Notes: generated by a model from the letters alone, not told the origin. Positions 33,397 to 41,954 are shown, counted from the first letter of the stretch. The stretch is DNA of 64,000 nucleotides from Streptomyces cadmiisoli (GCF_003261055.1 NZ_CP030073.1:5828001-5892000); one strand, 5' to 3'. Translations and numbers: made by a program.

Positions 33397-34467
33397 ATGG
33401 GCGGGCCTGGAGACCCACCTGAGGGGACACCCGACGGCGCCCCCAACGGTGCGGACGACGAATACCGATCCGTCGTCTTCGACGAGTCGTTCGTCCGCGC
33501 TGCCCGCCTCCAGGAATCCTCCGCCCAGGAGCGCATAGGCGACCACGCGCCCGCCGTGCGCCGCCTTCCGCCCCTGCGCCGGGGCCTGTCCCGGCAGGCG
33601 CTGATCCTGGTCGTGCTGATCGCCGTCGCCTTCGGCACCGCGATCTACATGGGCGTACGGCATCCGTACCAGAGCTCGCAGGCCCGCCCGCCGGTCGCGC
33701 CCCTGCGGATGACCGTGATCCCGCTCGCCCCGCAGGGCAGGGTCCCCGGCGCCACCGATCCCGAACAGTTGTACGCGAACAGTCCCGCCGCGCAGTTCCG
33801 CACCGGCGCCGAGGGCATACCGCTGCCCGCCGCCCGGCGCACCGCGAACTTCTCCGACGGCCAGGTCATCACCGCCCTGACCACAGCGAAGGACTACATC
33901 GTCCGCTCCTCGCTCTACCCCGAGGTGCTCACCGGCGGGGAGATCCGGGCCGTGCGGGTGCTGCTCGATCCCGATCAACTCGACCAGTTCGACCGCAGCT
34001 TCCGGATGCCCACCGGCGACGGCCGGCACGCCCCCACCGGCTGGCTGGTCCGCTTCGACCCCGGCCACGCGGTGCTCGCCGACCGCGAGATCCGTGTGCA
34101 GGGCACCATGAGCGTGATCGAGGCCGACTCGGCCACCCTGGAGGTCACGGCCGACCACACCTTCGTGTACGCGCTGCGACCGGCCGGCGCCGGGGCGCGG
34201 GCAGAGGCGTCGCTGTTCACCGTCCGGCGCGAGCTGCTCTTCCGGTTCGACCGAGACGACCTGCGGCTGCACCAGGCCCAGCTGGTCAGCTCGCAGGTCC
34301 AGGCCGGACCGCTGTCGTGCGCCGAGGACCACGCCGACCGGCTGCGCCCTCTGCTGGCCGGCCAGACCCCCAAGGCGGGCGGCCCGGCCGGCACGGATCC
34401 CTATGCGTCGTACGGCGCGACAGCCCTGTGCGGGACGCTCGCGGACAGCGCCCAGCCCAAGATGTGA
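33397..34467 (+). CDS. membrane protein with SVVFDESF motif and large extracytoplasmic domain
   Basis: 356 aa. N-terminal acidic part with EYRSVVFDESFVRAARLQES, as in the preceding gene; membrane segment at about 66-88 (LSRQALILVVLIAVAFGTAI); extracytoplasmic domain of about 260 residues with VITALTTAKDYIVRSSLYPE and GEIRAVRVLLDPDQLDQFDR, probably a mixed alpha/beta fold. Two cysteines near the end (LSCAED and ALCGTL) could pair. No family name is recognised. TACTCT at 33385-33390 lies six bases before ATG 33397. An inverted repeat AGTTGT-CGT-ACAACT at 33343-33357 sits in the expected -35 region and may be an operator. Confidence 0.78.
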   Translation: MGGPGDPPEGTPDGAPNGADDEYRSVVFDESFVRAARLQESSAQERIGDHAPAVRRLPPLRRGLSRQALILVVLIAVAFGTAIYMGVRHPYQSSQARPPVAPLRMTVIPLAPQGRVPGATDPEQLYANSPAAQFRTGAEGIPLPAARRTANFSDGQVITALTTAKDYIVRSSLYPEVLTGGEIRAVRVLLDPDQLDQFDRSFRMPTGDGRHAPTGWLVRFDPGHAVLADREIRVQGTMSVIEADSATLEVTADHTFVYALRPAGAGARAEASLFTVRRELLFRFDRDDLRLHQAQLVSSQVQAGPLSCAEDHADRLRPLLAGQTPKAGGPAGTDPYASYGATALCGTLADSAQPKM

Positions 34468-34494
34468 GGGCCGCCGGGCCCCGGAGGCATGAAG

Positions 34495-34524
34495 CCGGGC
34501 CCGGAGGCACGTCTCCGGGCCCGG
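34495..34524. terminator. convergent terminator before the M48 protease gene
   Basis: Perfect 12-bp stem CCGGGCCCGGAG (34495-34506) / CTCCGGGCCCGG (34513-34524), loop GCACGT. Three direct copies of CGGGCCCGGAGG-like words surround it. It lies between the ends of two converging genes. Confidence 0.7.
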
Positions 34525-34546
34525 AGGGGTCGGTCCCCCCGAGGGG

Positions 34547-35680
34547 TCAGTCCCGGTCGCGCGAAGGCGCGTCCCCCGGCTCGTCGCCGGACCCGTTCGC
34601 CGGTCCGGGCTTCGGGCCGTCGGAAGAGCCGCCGGCGCCGCCCGTGAAGCCGCCGAAGCCGCGCCGCACCCGGCTCCCCAGGTCGCCGGCGCCGCCCGCG
34701 ATGTCGGTGACCAGCTTCATCAGCGGGTCCTTCGAACTGCGCACATGACCTGCGTAGTGTGCCGCCGACTCGCGGAAGGAGTCGGTGACGGAGGTGTCCG
34801 TGTCCTCGTCGCGCCGGGGGTAGTGACCGTCCATGATCCGCTGGTGGTCGCGGGAGGCCGCCCACTTCTTCAGCTCGGCGGCGCGCACGGTCGTGAAGGG
34901 GTGGGTGCGGGGCAGCGTGTTGAGGATCTTCAGCACGGAGTCGCGCAGGTCACCGCCCGCCTCGTACTCCTCGGCCTGCTCCAGGAACGCGTCCACGTTC
35001 ATCTCGTGCAGGTGGTTGCCGCCCGCCAGCTTCATCAGGCCGCGCATCGAGGCCTGGAGGTCCTGGCCGACCAGCAGGCCCGCACGGTCGGCGGACAGCT
35101 CCGACTTGCGGAACCACTCGCGCAGCGCGGTCACGATCGCCATGACCGCGACGCCGCCCAGCGGGATCCACGCCACCCTCAGCGCGAGGTTCGTCAGGAA
35201 CAGCAGGATCGTGCGGTAGACGGCGTGCCCGGACAGGGCGTGACCCACCTCGTGGCCGACGACCGCCCGCATCTCCTCCTCGTCGAGCAGTTCGACCAGC
35301 CCGGTCGTGACCACGATGATCGGCTCGTCCAGGCCGATGCACATCGCGTTCGGCTGCGGGTCCTGGTTCACGTACATCGGAGGGACCTTCTCCAGGTCCA
35401 GGATGTAACAGGCGTCCCTGAGCATGTCGTTGAGATGGGAGAACTGCCGGTCCGAGACCCGCACCGAGTCGGACAGGAACAGCAGCCTCAGGCTCCGCTC
35501 GGGCAGCAGACCGCTGAGCGCCTTGAAGACCGTGTCGAAGCCGCTCAGCTTGCGCAGCGCGACCAGGGCGGAGCGGTCGGCCGGGTGTTCGTACGCACGC
35601 GAGGAGATCCCCGGGAAGCGCCTGCGCTGCCTGCTCGGCACGTGCTCGTGCCCGTCCTTCTGGTGGCCGTCGTCGGACAT
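34547..35680 (-). CDS. M48-family zinc metalloprotease, membrane-bound
   Basis: 377 aa. Zinc site HEVGH at 143-147 and the third ligand Glu in SELSADRAG at about 193-200; preceded by NAMCIGLDEPIIVVTTGLVE, typical of HtpX/Oma1/CAAX-type M48 proteins. A hydrophobic hairpin (about 156-186) follows the active site and probably anchors the protein in the membrane. The last 60 residues are a Gly/Pro-rich tail (FGGFTGGAGG). Members act in membrane protein quality control. ATG 35680 has GGGGAAGAG upstream. It is convergent with the preceding gene. Confidence 0.92.
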   Translation of the reverse strand: MSDDGHQKDGHEHVPSRQRRRFPGISSRAYEHPADRSALVALRKLSGFDTVFKALSGLLPERSLRLLFLSDSVRVSDRQFSHLNDMLRDACYILDLEKVPPMYVNQDPQPNAMCIGLDEPIIVVTTGLVELLDEEEMRAVVGHEVGHALSGHAVYRTILLFLTNLALRVAWIPLGGVAVMAIVTALREWFRKSELSADRAGLLVGQDLQASMRGLMKLAGGNHLHEMNVDAFLEQAEEYEAGGDLRDSVLKILNTLPRTHPFTTVRAAELKKWAASRDHQRIMDGHYPRRDEDTDTSVTDSFRESAAHYAGHVRSSKDPLMKLVTDIAGGAGDLGSRVRRGFGGFTGGAGGSSDGPKPGPANGSGDEPGDAPSRDRD

Positions 35681-35816
35681 CTCTTCCCCTAGGTGCGTCG
35701 ATGTGTCCTGTGGTCGGTGCGCGGCCGTTCCCGCGCTGCCTCGTACGCCCCCGAAGCAAGCCCCAGCCTAGGCGGAGATACCGTGGACGGGCAGTGAAGC
35801 GAAGGAGTCCCGCACC

Positions 35817-35978
35817 ATGGAGCACCGTCCGGAAACCCACTGGCTCACCGAGGCCGCGAACGTCGCCCAGCAGCAGGGGGCGGGGAACCTTCTGCGGGTC
35901 GTGCTGATCGTGATGGTGGTGGGCTGTGTGCTCGCCGCCTGGCTCCTGCTCCGGGGTTACAGGCAGAAGGACGACTGA
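35817..35978 (+). CDS. 53-residue membrane protein
   Basis: Sequence begins [20 protein letters not shown]; one membrane segment, about 24-46 ([19 protein letters not shown]), and a basic end GYRQKDD. AAGGAG lies ten bases before ATG 35817. The codon third positions are G+C-rich as in true genes. It is divergent from the M48 protease and lies upstream of another tiny membrane protein. Function unknown; a regulator of the neighbouring protease is conceivable but there is no direct evidence. Confidence 0.7.
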   Translation: MEHRPETHWLTEAANVAQQQGAGNLLRVVLIVMVVGCVLAAWLLLRGYRQKDD

Positions 35979-36088
35979 AGCGCCCGCGAGGTTGCCCGAC
36001 GGCGGAGTCGGGGTGATCGCGGCCGGGGTGCCCGATTACGATGGGCACACGTCTTTATCCCGCCCACACGCGATTGGTCCTGTCGAAG

Positions 36089-36253
36089 ATGAGCTTCCAC
36101 AGCACAGCAGCCCAGTTGGTCACCCTCGCCGCCGAGGGCGGGGAGCACGGCGGCAGCCACGCGAGCCTCAGCCCCTGGGTCACCGGTGGTGGCGCGTTCC
36201 TCGCCCTGATGCTCCTGCTGTGGATCACCACGCGCTTCAACCGCGACCGCTGA
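36089..36253 (+). CDS. 54-residue membrane protein
   Basis: [20 protein letters not shown], then a Gly/His linker and one membrane segment ([20 protein letters not shown], about 30-49), ending in RFNRDR. The positive end predicts an outside N-terminus. The frame is open further upstream to 36041, but the ATG at 36089 gives the natural-looking start; the ribosome binding site is weak (GAAG too close). Located 33 bases before nadD. Function unknown. Confidence 0.65.
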   Translation: MSFHSTAAQLVTLAAEGGEHGGSHASLSPWVTGGGAFLALMLLLWITTRFNRDR

Positions 36254-36285
36254 CCACACAGGCCGGGCCGGTAGGGTCTGCACGC

Positions 36286-36918
36286 ATGGGAGAGCAGGAC
36301 ATGCCTACCGGTCCGGCACACGGCGCCGGCGGCAAGCGCCGCCTCGGCGTCATGGGCGGGACGTTCGACCCGATCCACCACGGCCACCTGGTCGCGGCCA
36401 GTGAGGTCGCCGCGCGGTTCCACCTCGACGAGGTGGTGTTCGTGCCCACCGGTCAGCCGTGGCAGAAGAGTCACCGCAAGGTCGCCCCGGCCGAGGACCG
36501 CTACCTGATGACGGTGATCGCGACCGCCGAGAACCCCCAGTTCTCGGTCAGCCGCATCGACATCGACCGGGGCGGCCCCACGTACACCGCGGACACCCTG
36601 CGCGACCTGCGCGCGATCAATCCCGCCGCGGACCTGTTCTTCATCACCGGCGCCGACGCCCTGGCCCAGATCCTGACCTGGCGCAACAGCGAAGAACTCT
36701 TCTCCCTCGCGCACTTCGTCGGGGTGACCCGGCCCGGCCACCACCTGACGGACGCCGGACTCCCCAAGGGCGGCGTCTCGCTCGTGGAGGTTCCCGCCCT
36801 GGCCATCTCGTCGACGGACTGCCGTGCGAGAGTCGCCAAGGGAGACCCCGTCTGGTATCTGGTGCCGGACGGAGTCGTGCGCTACATCGCGAAACGAGAG
36901 CTGTACCGCGGCGAGTGA
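36286..36918 (+). CDS. nadD: nicotinate-nucleotide adenylyltransferase
   Basis: 210 aa. It adenylates nicotinate mononucleotide to deamido-NAD in NAD synthesis. Motifs: [20 protein letters not shown] (nucleotidyltransferase HxGH), [30 protein letters not shown], and [10 protein letters not shown] (ISSTxxR). Two starts are possible. ATG 36286 lies eight bases after TAGGGT (36272-36277) and would be leaderless; ATG 36301 lies eight bases after GGAG and would be a normal start, giving 205 aa. The gene leads into the LCP-like gene with a 16-base gap, the usual nadD - lytR-like - rsfS order. Confidence 0.96.
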   Translation: MGEQDMPTGPAHGAGGKRRLGVMGGTFDPIHHGHLVAASEVAARFHLDEVVFVPTGQPWQKSHRKVAPAEDRYLMTVIATAENPQFSVSRIDIDRGGPTYTADTLRDLRAINPAADLFFITGADALAQILTWRNSEELFSLAHFVGVTRPGHHLTDAGLPKGGVSLVEVPALAISSTDCRARVAKGDPVWYLVPDGVVRYIAKRELYRGE

Positions 36919-36934
36919 GCCGAGAGGGGCACCG

Positions 36935-38608
36935 GTGAACGACCGATACGACGCGGGGTACGGCGGCGACGCGTACGAACTCGTCGGGTACGACGAGTAC
37001 GGCCAACCTGTGTACCGGCAGGTCCCGCCGCAGCAGCCGGCCCAGCAGCCGTACGACCCTTACGGACAGCAGGGATACGGCTACGACCCGTACGCCACGG
37101 GCACGCAGCCCGTCCAGCAGCCGTACGACCCGTACGGCACGGGCCAGCAGCCCTCCGTACCCGCCCACGAGTCCTACGAGGGCTACGACCCCTACGGCCG
37201 GACCGCCACCAGCGGCCAGCAGCCCCGGGTGGCCGAGCAGACCGCGTACATCCCGCAGCAGGCGGGACCGGTCGAGGAACCCCCGCGGGAGGGCCGGCAG
37301 GACCGGGACGGCCGGGAGCACGGCGACGACCGGGACTACCGCACCGAGCAGTTCGCCTTCGTCGAGGAACCCGACGTCGAGTCCGAGGACGTCATCGACT
37401 GGCTGAAGTTCACCGAGAACCGCACCGAGCGCCGCGAGGAGGCCCGCCGCCGCGCCCGCACCCGCCTGATCGGACTGGTCGTCGTACTGGCCCTGGTCGC
37501 GGCCGGCGGGGTCGGCTACCTGTGGTACGCCGGAAAGCTCCCCGGTCTGTCCTCGGCCGACCAGGGGACCGGCGGCGCGACCACCGCGGCCGCCCAGAAA
37601 CGCGATGTCGTCGTCGTCCACCTGCACGACACCAAGAAGGGCGGCACCTCCACGGCGCTGCTCGTCGACAACGCCACCACCAAGCAGGGCACCACCGTCC
37701 TGCTGCCCAACGCCCTCGCCCTGACCGGGGACGACGGGACGACGACCCTGGCCAAGTCCGTCGACGACGACGGCTCCTCCGGCACCCGCGAAGCGCTCGA
37801 CACCGTGCTGGGCACCTCGATCCAGGGCACCTGGCGCCTGGACACCCCCTACCTGCAGAACCTCGTCGACCTGGTCGGCAACATCGAGGTCGACACCAAC
37901 ACCGACGTGCCCGACCCGAAGGCCGAGAAGAAGGGCGAGGCACCCCTGGTCAACAAGGGCGAGGGCCAGACCCTCAGCGGCAAGACGGCCGTCGCCTACG
38001 CCACCTACCGTGCCCCCGGCGAGGCCCAGAGCGCCCAGCTGGAACGGTTCGGGCAGGTCATGCAGGGCGTCCTGCGCAAGATGTCGTCCGATGCGCAGGC
38101 CGCCACGACCACCGTGCAGACCCTGGCGCAGATCCTCGACCCGTCGCTCACCGACAAGGACCTCGGCACCTTCCTCGCCGGGCTCTCCGACCTCGCCAAG
38201 AGCGGCGACTACAAGACGGCCGCACTGCCCGTCCAGGAGGACGGCACGCTGAGCGAGCAGGCCGGCGACAGCGTGGTCAAGGACGTCCTCGGCGGCACCG
38301 CCAAGAGCCCCGACCAGGACGCGGCCCTCAGGGTCTCGGTGCGGAACGCCACCGGTGTGAAGGACAACACGGAAAAGGCCCGTGTGGTGCTCCTCAACGG
38401 CGGCTTCACCTTCCTGGACGGCGGCACGGCGAGCAGCGCCGCGGCCACCTCCCAGGTCCTGTACGCCGAGGCCGCCGACAAGGAGAACGCCGTCGAGGTC
38501 GCCAAGACCCTGGGGCTCGCCGAGGAGGCGGTGGCCAAGGGCGAGACGACCTCCAACGCCGGAGTGTCGGTCGTGCTCGGCCAGGACTACGAGCCCTCGG
38601 CGGGCTGA
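36935..38608 (+). CDS. LCP-like/LytR_C domain membrane protein
   Basis: 557 aa. Cytoplasmic part (1-170) with QQPYDPYG repeats and an acidic region; membrane segment about 178-198 (LIGLVVVLALVAAGGVGYLW); LCP-like domain about 225-400 (GTSTALLVDNATTKQGTTVL; YATYRAPGEAQSAQLERFGQ); LytR_C domain at about 460-550 (ALRVSVRNATGVKDNTEKAR). LCP proteins ligate teichoic acids or other glycopolymers to peptidoglycan. The usual PRD catalytic signature after the first strands is missing (LLPNALAL stands there), so catalytic activity is doubtful or differently organised. The equivalent position in S. coelicolor holds PdtA (SCO2578), needed for proper spore walls. GTG 36935 has GAGAGGGG upstream. Confidence 0.88.
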   Translation: MNDRYDAGYGGDAYELVGYDEYGQPVYRQVPPQQPAQQPYDPYGQQGYGYDPYATGTQPVQQPYDPYGTGQQPSVPAHESYEGYDPYGRTATSGQQPRVAEQTAYIPQQAGPVEEPPREGRQDRDGREHGDDRDYRTEQFAFVEEPDVESEDVIDWLKFTENRTERREEARRRARTRLIGLVVVLALVAAGGVGYLWYAGKLPGLSSADQGTGGATTAAAQKRDVVVVHLHDTKKGGTSTALLVDNATTKQGTTVLLPNALALTGDDGTTTLAKSVDDDGSSGTREALDTVLGTSIQGTWRLDTPYLQNLVDLVGNIEVDTNTDVPDPKAEKKGEAPLVNKGEGQTLSGKTAVAYATYRAPGEAQSAQLERFGQVMQGVLRKMSSDAQAATTTVQTLAQILDPSLTDKDLGTFLAGLSDLAKSGDYKTAALPVQEDGTLSEQAGDSVVKDVLGGTAKSPDQDAALRVSVRNATGVKDNTEKARVVLLNGGFTFLDGGTASSAAATSQVLYAEAADKENAVEVAKTLGLAEEAVAKGETTSNAGVSVVLGQDYEPSAG

Positions 38609-38672
38609 CGCCCGTCCCCGGGGGGCGCGGGGTGACCCGGGCCCCCGGGGATCGAACAATCACGTGGGGTGG

Positions 38673-38716
38673 CGTCGGCGGTCCGTGAGACCCTTGATGG
38701 CAAGTGACCGCCGACG
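38673..38716 (+). promoter_or_regulatory. inverted repeat upstream of rsfS
   Basis: Perfect 11-bp inverted repeat CGTCGGCGGTC (38673-38683) / GACCGCCGACG (38706-38716) with a 22-base centre, ending 12 bases before the rsfS start. It may be a terminator of the preceding gene or a stem or operator controlling rsfS. Confidence 0.4.
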
Positions 38717-38728
38717 GAAAGCCTCGCA

Positions 38729-39175
38729 GTGACCGCAACCGACCGCTCGCTCCAGCTCATCAACACCGCTGCCCAGGCCGCAGCCGACAAACTCGCACAC
38801 GACGTCATCGCCTACGACGTCAGCGACGTCCTGTCGATCACGGACGCATTCCTGCTGGCCTCCGCACCCAACGACCGCCAGGTCAAGTCGATCGTCGACG
38901 AGATCGAGGAGCGGCTCCAGAAGGAGCTCGGCGCCAAGCCGGTGCGCCGCGAGGGCGACCGTGAGGCCCGCTGGGTGCTTCTCGACTACGTCGACATCGT
39001 CGTGCACGTCCAGCACAGCGAGGAGCGGGTCTTCTACGCCCTGGAGCGGCTGTGGAAGGACTGCCCGGAGATCCAGCTGCCCGACGACGCCCGCGCCACC
39101 CGCGGCAAGGCCGAGGAGCACGCCAAGCTCCAGGCAGCCGAGGAGGCGGCCGAGACGGGCGGTGAGTGGCGGTGA
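38729..39175 (+). CDS. rsfS: ribosome silencing factor RsfS
   Basis: 148 aa. DUF143/RsfS fold: AADKLAHDVIAYDVSDVLSI, DAFLLASAPNDRQVKSIVDE, RREGDREARWVLLDYVDIVV, HVQHSEERVFYALERLWKDC. RsfS binds L14 on the 50S subunit and blocks joining when nutrients are scarce. A Glu/Ala/Lys helix of about 25 residues is added at the C-terminus. GTG 38729 is used. The stop overlaps the start of the phosphatase gene, so the two are co-translated. Confidence 0.95.
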   Translation: MTATDRSLQLINTAAQAAADKLAHDVIAYDVSDVLSITDAFLLASAPNDRQVKSIVDEIEERLQKELGAKPVRREGDREARWVLLDYVDIVVHVQHSEERVFYALERLWKDCPEIQLPDDARATRGKAEEHAKLQAAEEAAETGGEWR

Positions 39176-39843
39176 GCGCCACCGGTGAGGTGACCGGTGG
39201 CAAGCCGGGGGGCGGCCGCCGCCTCATCCTGTGGCGGCACGGCCAGACCGCGTGGAACGTGGAGCGCCGCTTCCAGGGCAGCACCGACGTCGAACTGACG
39301 TCGACCGGCGTGGCCCAGGCCCGCCGGGCCGCCCGGCTGCTCGCCTCGCTCAGGCCCGACGCGATCATCGCCTCGGACCTCCAGCGGGCCGCGGACACCG
39401 CCGCCGAGCTGGCCGCGCTCACCGGCCTGGAGGTCAACCGCGACGAAGCCCTGCGCGAGACCTACGCGGGCGTGTGGCAGGGGCTGACCCACGAGGAGAT
39501 CATCGACCGGTACGGCGACCAGTACGCCGCCTGGAAACGCGGTGAGCCGGTGCGCCGCGGCGGCGGTGAACTGGAGACCGAGGTCGCCGACCGCGCCGCC
39601 CCGGTCGTGCTGCGGCACGCCGACAAGCTCCCCGAGGACGGCACGCTCGTCGTGGTCAGCCACGGGGGCACGATCCGTACCACCATCGGGCGCCTCCTCG
39701 GTCTGGATCCCCACCACTGGGAGAGCCTCGGCGGCCTGTCCAACTGCTGCTGGTCCGTCCTCGGCGAGGGCGCCCGCGGCTGGCGGCTGCTCGAGCACAA
39801 CGCCGGCACGCTGCCGGAGCCGGTGCTCGGCGACGACGACTGA
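39172..39843 (+). CDS. histidine phosphatase (phosphoglycerate mutase-like)
   Basis: About 223 aa. RHG signature LILWRHGQTAWNVERRFQGS, second conserved segment IIASDLQRAADTAAELAALT, Glu in ALRETYAGVWQGL, and catalytic His in LVVVSHGGTIRTTIGRLLGL. Mycobacterial relatives in the same position after rsfS act as glucosyl-3-phosphoglycerate phosphatase; that substrate is inferred from synteny only. GTG 39172 overlaps the rsfS stop (GTGA); GTG 39166 is also in frame. Confidence 0.93.
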   Translation: MSATGEVTGGKPGGGRRLILWRHGQTAWNVERRFQGSTDVELTSTGVAQARRAARLLASLRPDAIIASDLQRAADTAAELAALTGLEVNRDEALRETYAGVWQGLTHEEIIDRYGDQYAAWKRGEPVRRGGGELETEVADRAAPVVLRHADKLPEDGTLVVVSHGGTIRTTIGRLLGLDPHHWESLGGLSNCCWSVLGEGARGWRLLEHNAGTLPEPVLGDDD

Positions 39844-39961
39844 CCCGCACCCGCGGGCCACCTCCCCGGATTTCACTTTCCGGCAGGTCGCAGGCTAAAG
39901 TTCTTCTTGTTCGCCCCGCCGAGCGGGGCGAAACACCATGTGGCCCAGCCACGTGGGACCT

Positions 39962-40034
39962 GGGGCTATAGCTCAGTTGGTAGAGCGCCTGCATGGCATG
40001 CAGGAGGTCAGGAGTTCAATTCTCCTTAGCTCCA
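39962..40034 (+). tRNA. tRNA-Ala (anticodon GGC)
   Basis: 73 nt. Acceptor GGGGCTA pairs with TAGCTCC; D-arm GCTC-AGTTGGTA-GAGC; anticodon stem CCTGC/GCAGG with loop ATGGCAT, anticodon GGC; T-arm AGGAG-TTCAATT-CTCCT; discriminator A. No CCA is encoded. Identical in sequence to the copy at 41955. Its own terminator follows at 40041. A -10-like TAAAGT lies about 65 bases upstream. Confidence 0.97.
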
Positions 40035-40040
40035 CGGACG

Positions 40041-40071
40041 AATCCCGTCCCCTTCGGGGGGCGGGATTTTT
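40041..40071 (+). terminator. tRNA-Ala (first copy) terminator
   Basis: AATCCCGTCCCC (40041-40052) pairs with GGGGGCGGGATT (40057-40068), loop TTCG, followed by a T-run. A textbook intrinsic terminator seven bases after the tRNA. Confidence 0.93.
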
Positions 40072-40239
40072 CGTTCTTCCCACTTGAGCAGCCGGGGCCC
40101 GGAAGGCGTATACCTCTTCGGGAGGCGCACCAGGGCTGCCGTGTCCGGACTGGTACCAAGGCGTCGCTGACCGTATTGGTCCGGCCGTGGCAGAATCAAA
40201 CGGCCGGAAGGGGCCGCGACCCGACGGGAGGGAGTAGCG

Positions 40240-40416
40240 ATGCCTGCGAGCATCCTCGAGGAGGTCGGCCACCTCCTCGGCGAAGCGGCGTTGATACGGG
40301 ACACGATCACCCGCCTCAGCTGCCCTTCCTGCGGTTCCGCGCATGTCGCCCAGGTGCTCGGCGACAACGGCGGCGTCTCGTACGTGTGCACGGCCTGCGG
40401 CCACAGCTGGAGCTGA
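40240..40416 (+). CDS. 58-residue zinc-ribbon protein
   Basis: MPASILEEVGHLLGEAALIR leads into a single treble-clef-like Zn ribbon with CPSC and CTAC pairs (LSCPSCGSAHVAQVLGDNGG, then YVCTACGHSWS). GGGAGGGAG precedes ATG 40240 by a suitable distance. It lies three bases before another Zn-ribbon gene, so both are probably one transcription unit. DNA or RNA binding is plausible for such ribbons; the target is unknown. Confidence 0.75.
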   Translation: MPASILEEVGHLLGEAALIRDTITRLSCPSCGSAHVAQVLGDNGGVSYVCTACGHSWS

Positions 40417-40419
40417 TCG

Positions 40420-40653
40420 ATGGGTGCACACAGGCGAAAGTGCGACTGGTGTGGCAGCGGCACACCGATCGTCCGCGACATGGAACCGGTCAACCCCGAC
40501 TACCAGTACTGGTGCGAGGAATGCGCACGGGCGCTGATCATAAAGGGCGACCCGATCGAGACGTACCGCGAACTGGAGGGTGAGCCGATCTACGGCCGGC
40601 TCCTGGAGGAGCACTGCACCCTCAAGCGGTTCTACTCGTTCGTGACCGCCTGA
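40420..40653 (+). CDS. 77-residue CxxC zinc-ribbon protein
   Basis: MGAHRRKCDWCGSGTPIVRD, then YQYWCEECARALIIKGDPIE: two CxxC pairs about 24 residues apart, a likely zinc site. The second half is helical and acidic (ETYRELEGEPIYGRLLEEHC). The 3' end overlaps the last 32 bases of the convergent GT87 gene. It directly follows the other zinc-ribbon gene. Function unknown. Confidence 0.75.
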   Translation: MGAHRRKCDWCGSGTPIVRDMEPVNPDYQYWCEECARALIIKGDPIETYRELEGEPIYGRLLEEHCTLKRFYSFVTA

Positions 40654-41854
40654 CCTCCTTCCCGACCGCCGGTCCCGCGCTCACCGCCGCCCCGGCGAGG
40701 CCGAGGAAGAGACAGCCGGCGGCCGCGTAGAGCGCCGACAGCGTCAACTCCGCCGCACCCTGGTGCAGTTCGGGCCTGCCGGGGCCGTGCGGCACCCACC
40801 ACAGGGCGTACGAGCAGAACACCAGCAGCGTCGCGCCCGCGGCCACCCGGTGCCCGTGCGCCGCCAGCAGGAGCACCACCGGGACGCACCACACCCAGTG
40901 GTGCGACCAGGACACCGGACTGACGAGCAGTGCCGTCACGGCGCAGCAGGCCGCCGCCCACGCCCGTTCGCCGCGCAACTCGGCCCGTACCGCCACCGCC
41001 AGCCCGCCCGCGGCCACGACCAGCGCGACGGCCGCCCAGAGGGCTCCCGGCTCCGGTGTGTGCAGCAGTCGCGCCACCACGCCGCGCAGCGCCTGGTTCG
41101 CGGTCTCCTCGGCCTTGCCGACCCGGCTCGCCCGGAACACCGCGTCGGTCCAGAACCGCCAGGAGTCGTACGGCAGGACGGCCGCCCCGAGCAGGGTCGC
41201 GCCGGCGAACGCGCCGGCCGCCCCGAGCGCGTGCCGCAGCCAGGGGCCGTCGCGGCGCCGGGCGCGGGCCACGAGGCCGGTGACGAACAGGAGGACGGCG
41301 AACAGCGCCGGCGTCAGCTTCACGGCCGCCGCCAGCCCGATGCCCAGCCCCGCCAGGCGGTCGCCCGGACGCCGTGACAGATCCCACAGCACCAGCACCG
41401 CGAGCAGCAGGTTGATCTGTCCGTACCGCAGCGTCGTCCACACCGGTTCGCACCACACGGCCGCCGCCGACACCCACCAGACCGTCTCCACGCGCGTGTG
41501 CCCCATGAGCCGCAGCGACAGCCGCACCAGCGCGACCAGGAGGGCGAGGTTCCCGGCCGTCGCGAGCGCGCGCAGGGCTCCGGTGTCGAGGAGGGTCAGC
41601 GGGGTGAACAGCAGGGCCGCGAACGGCGGGTAGGTGGCGGGCAGTTGTGCCGATGTCGCGCGCAGGGCGTAGAGGTCGCCGCCCGCCCGTACCGTCGCGC
41701 CCTCGGCCCGGTACACCATCAGGTCGAGCATCGTCACGTGCGCGACCCGCTGAGCGATCCAGAACGCCGTGAAGGAGACCAGACACACGGTCAGGGCGAC
41801 CGGCAGGCGGCGGGAGACGGCGGAGGGCGCGATCACGGTCACAGGGACCGACAT
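40622..41854 (-). CDS. GT87/DUF2029 polyprenol-dependent mannosyltransferase-like protein
   Basis: 410 aa, about ten membrane segments. N-terminal loop with VTMLDLMVYRAEGATVRAGG carries the usual Asp of GT-C enzymes, followed by LYALRATSAQLPATYPPFAA (the YPP motif), LRYGQINLLLAVLVLWDLSR and GLAAAVKLTPALFAVLLFVT. These are DUF2029/GT87 features, seen in mycobacterial PimE-type alpha-1,2-mannosyltransferases that use polyprenyl-phosphate mannose outside the membrane. The substrate here is not known. ATG 41854; terminates convergently with the zinc-ribbon gene, overlapping by 32 bases. Confidence 0.9.
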   Translation of the reverse strand: MSVPVTVIAPSAVSRRLPVALTVCLVSFTAFWIAQRVAHVTMLDLMVYRAEGATVRAGGDLYALRATSAQLPATYPPFAALLFTPLTLLDTGALRALATAGNLALLVALVRLSLRLMGHTRVETVWWVSAAAVWCEPVWTTLRYGQINLLLAVLVLWDLSRRPGDRLAGLGIGLAAAVKLTPALFAVLLFVTGLVARARRRDGPWLRHALGAAGAFAGATLLGAAVLPYDSWRFWTDAVFRASRVGKAEETANQALRGVVARLLHTPEPGALWAAVALVVAAGGLAVAVRAELRGERAWAAACCAVTALLVSPVSWSHHWVWCVPVVLLLAAHGHRVAAGATLLVFCSYALWWVPHGPGRPELHQGAAELTLSALYAAAGCLFLGLAGAAVSAGPAVGKEVRRSRTSRTA

Positions 41855-41954
41855 TAGTGCCCTTACCGGTGCAGAACGGAAACGATTTGGTGGTCCAGCG
41901 GGTCGACCGTGTAATGTTGGCGTCGCCGCCAGGGAAACCGGCGGAACACCGCAA

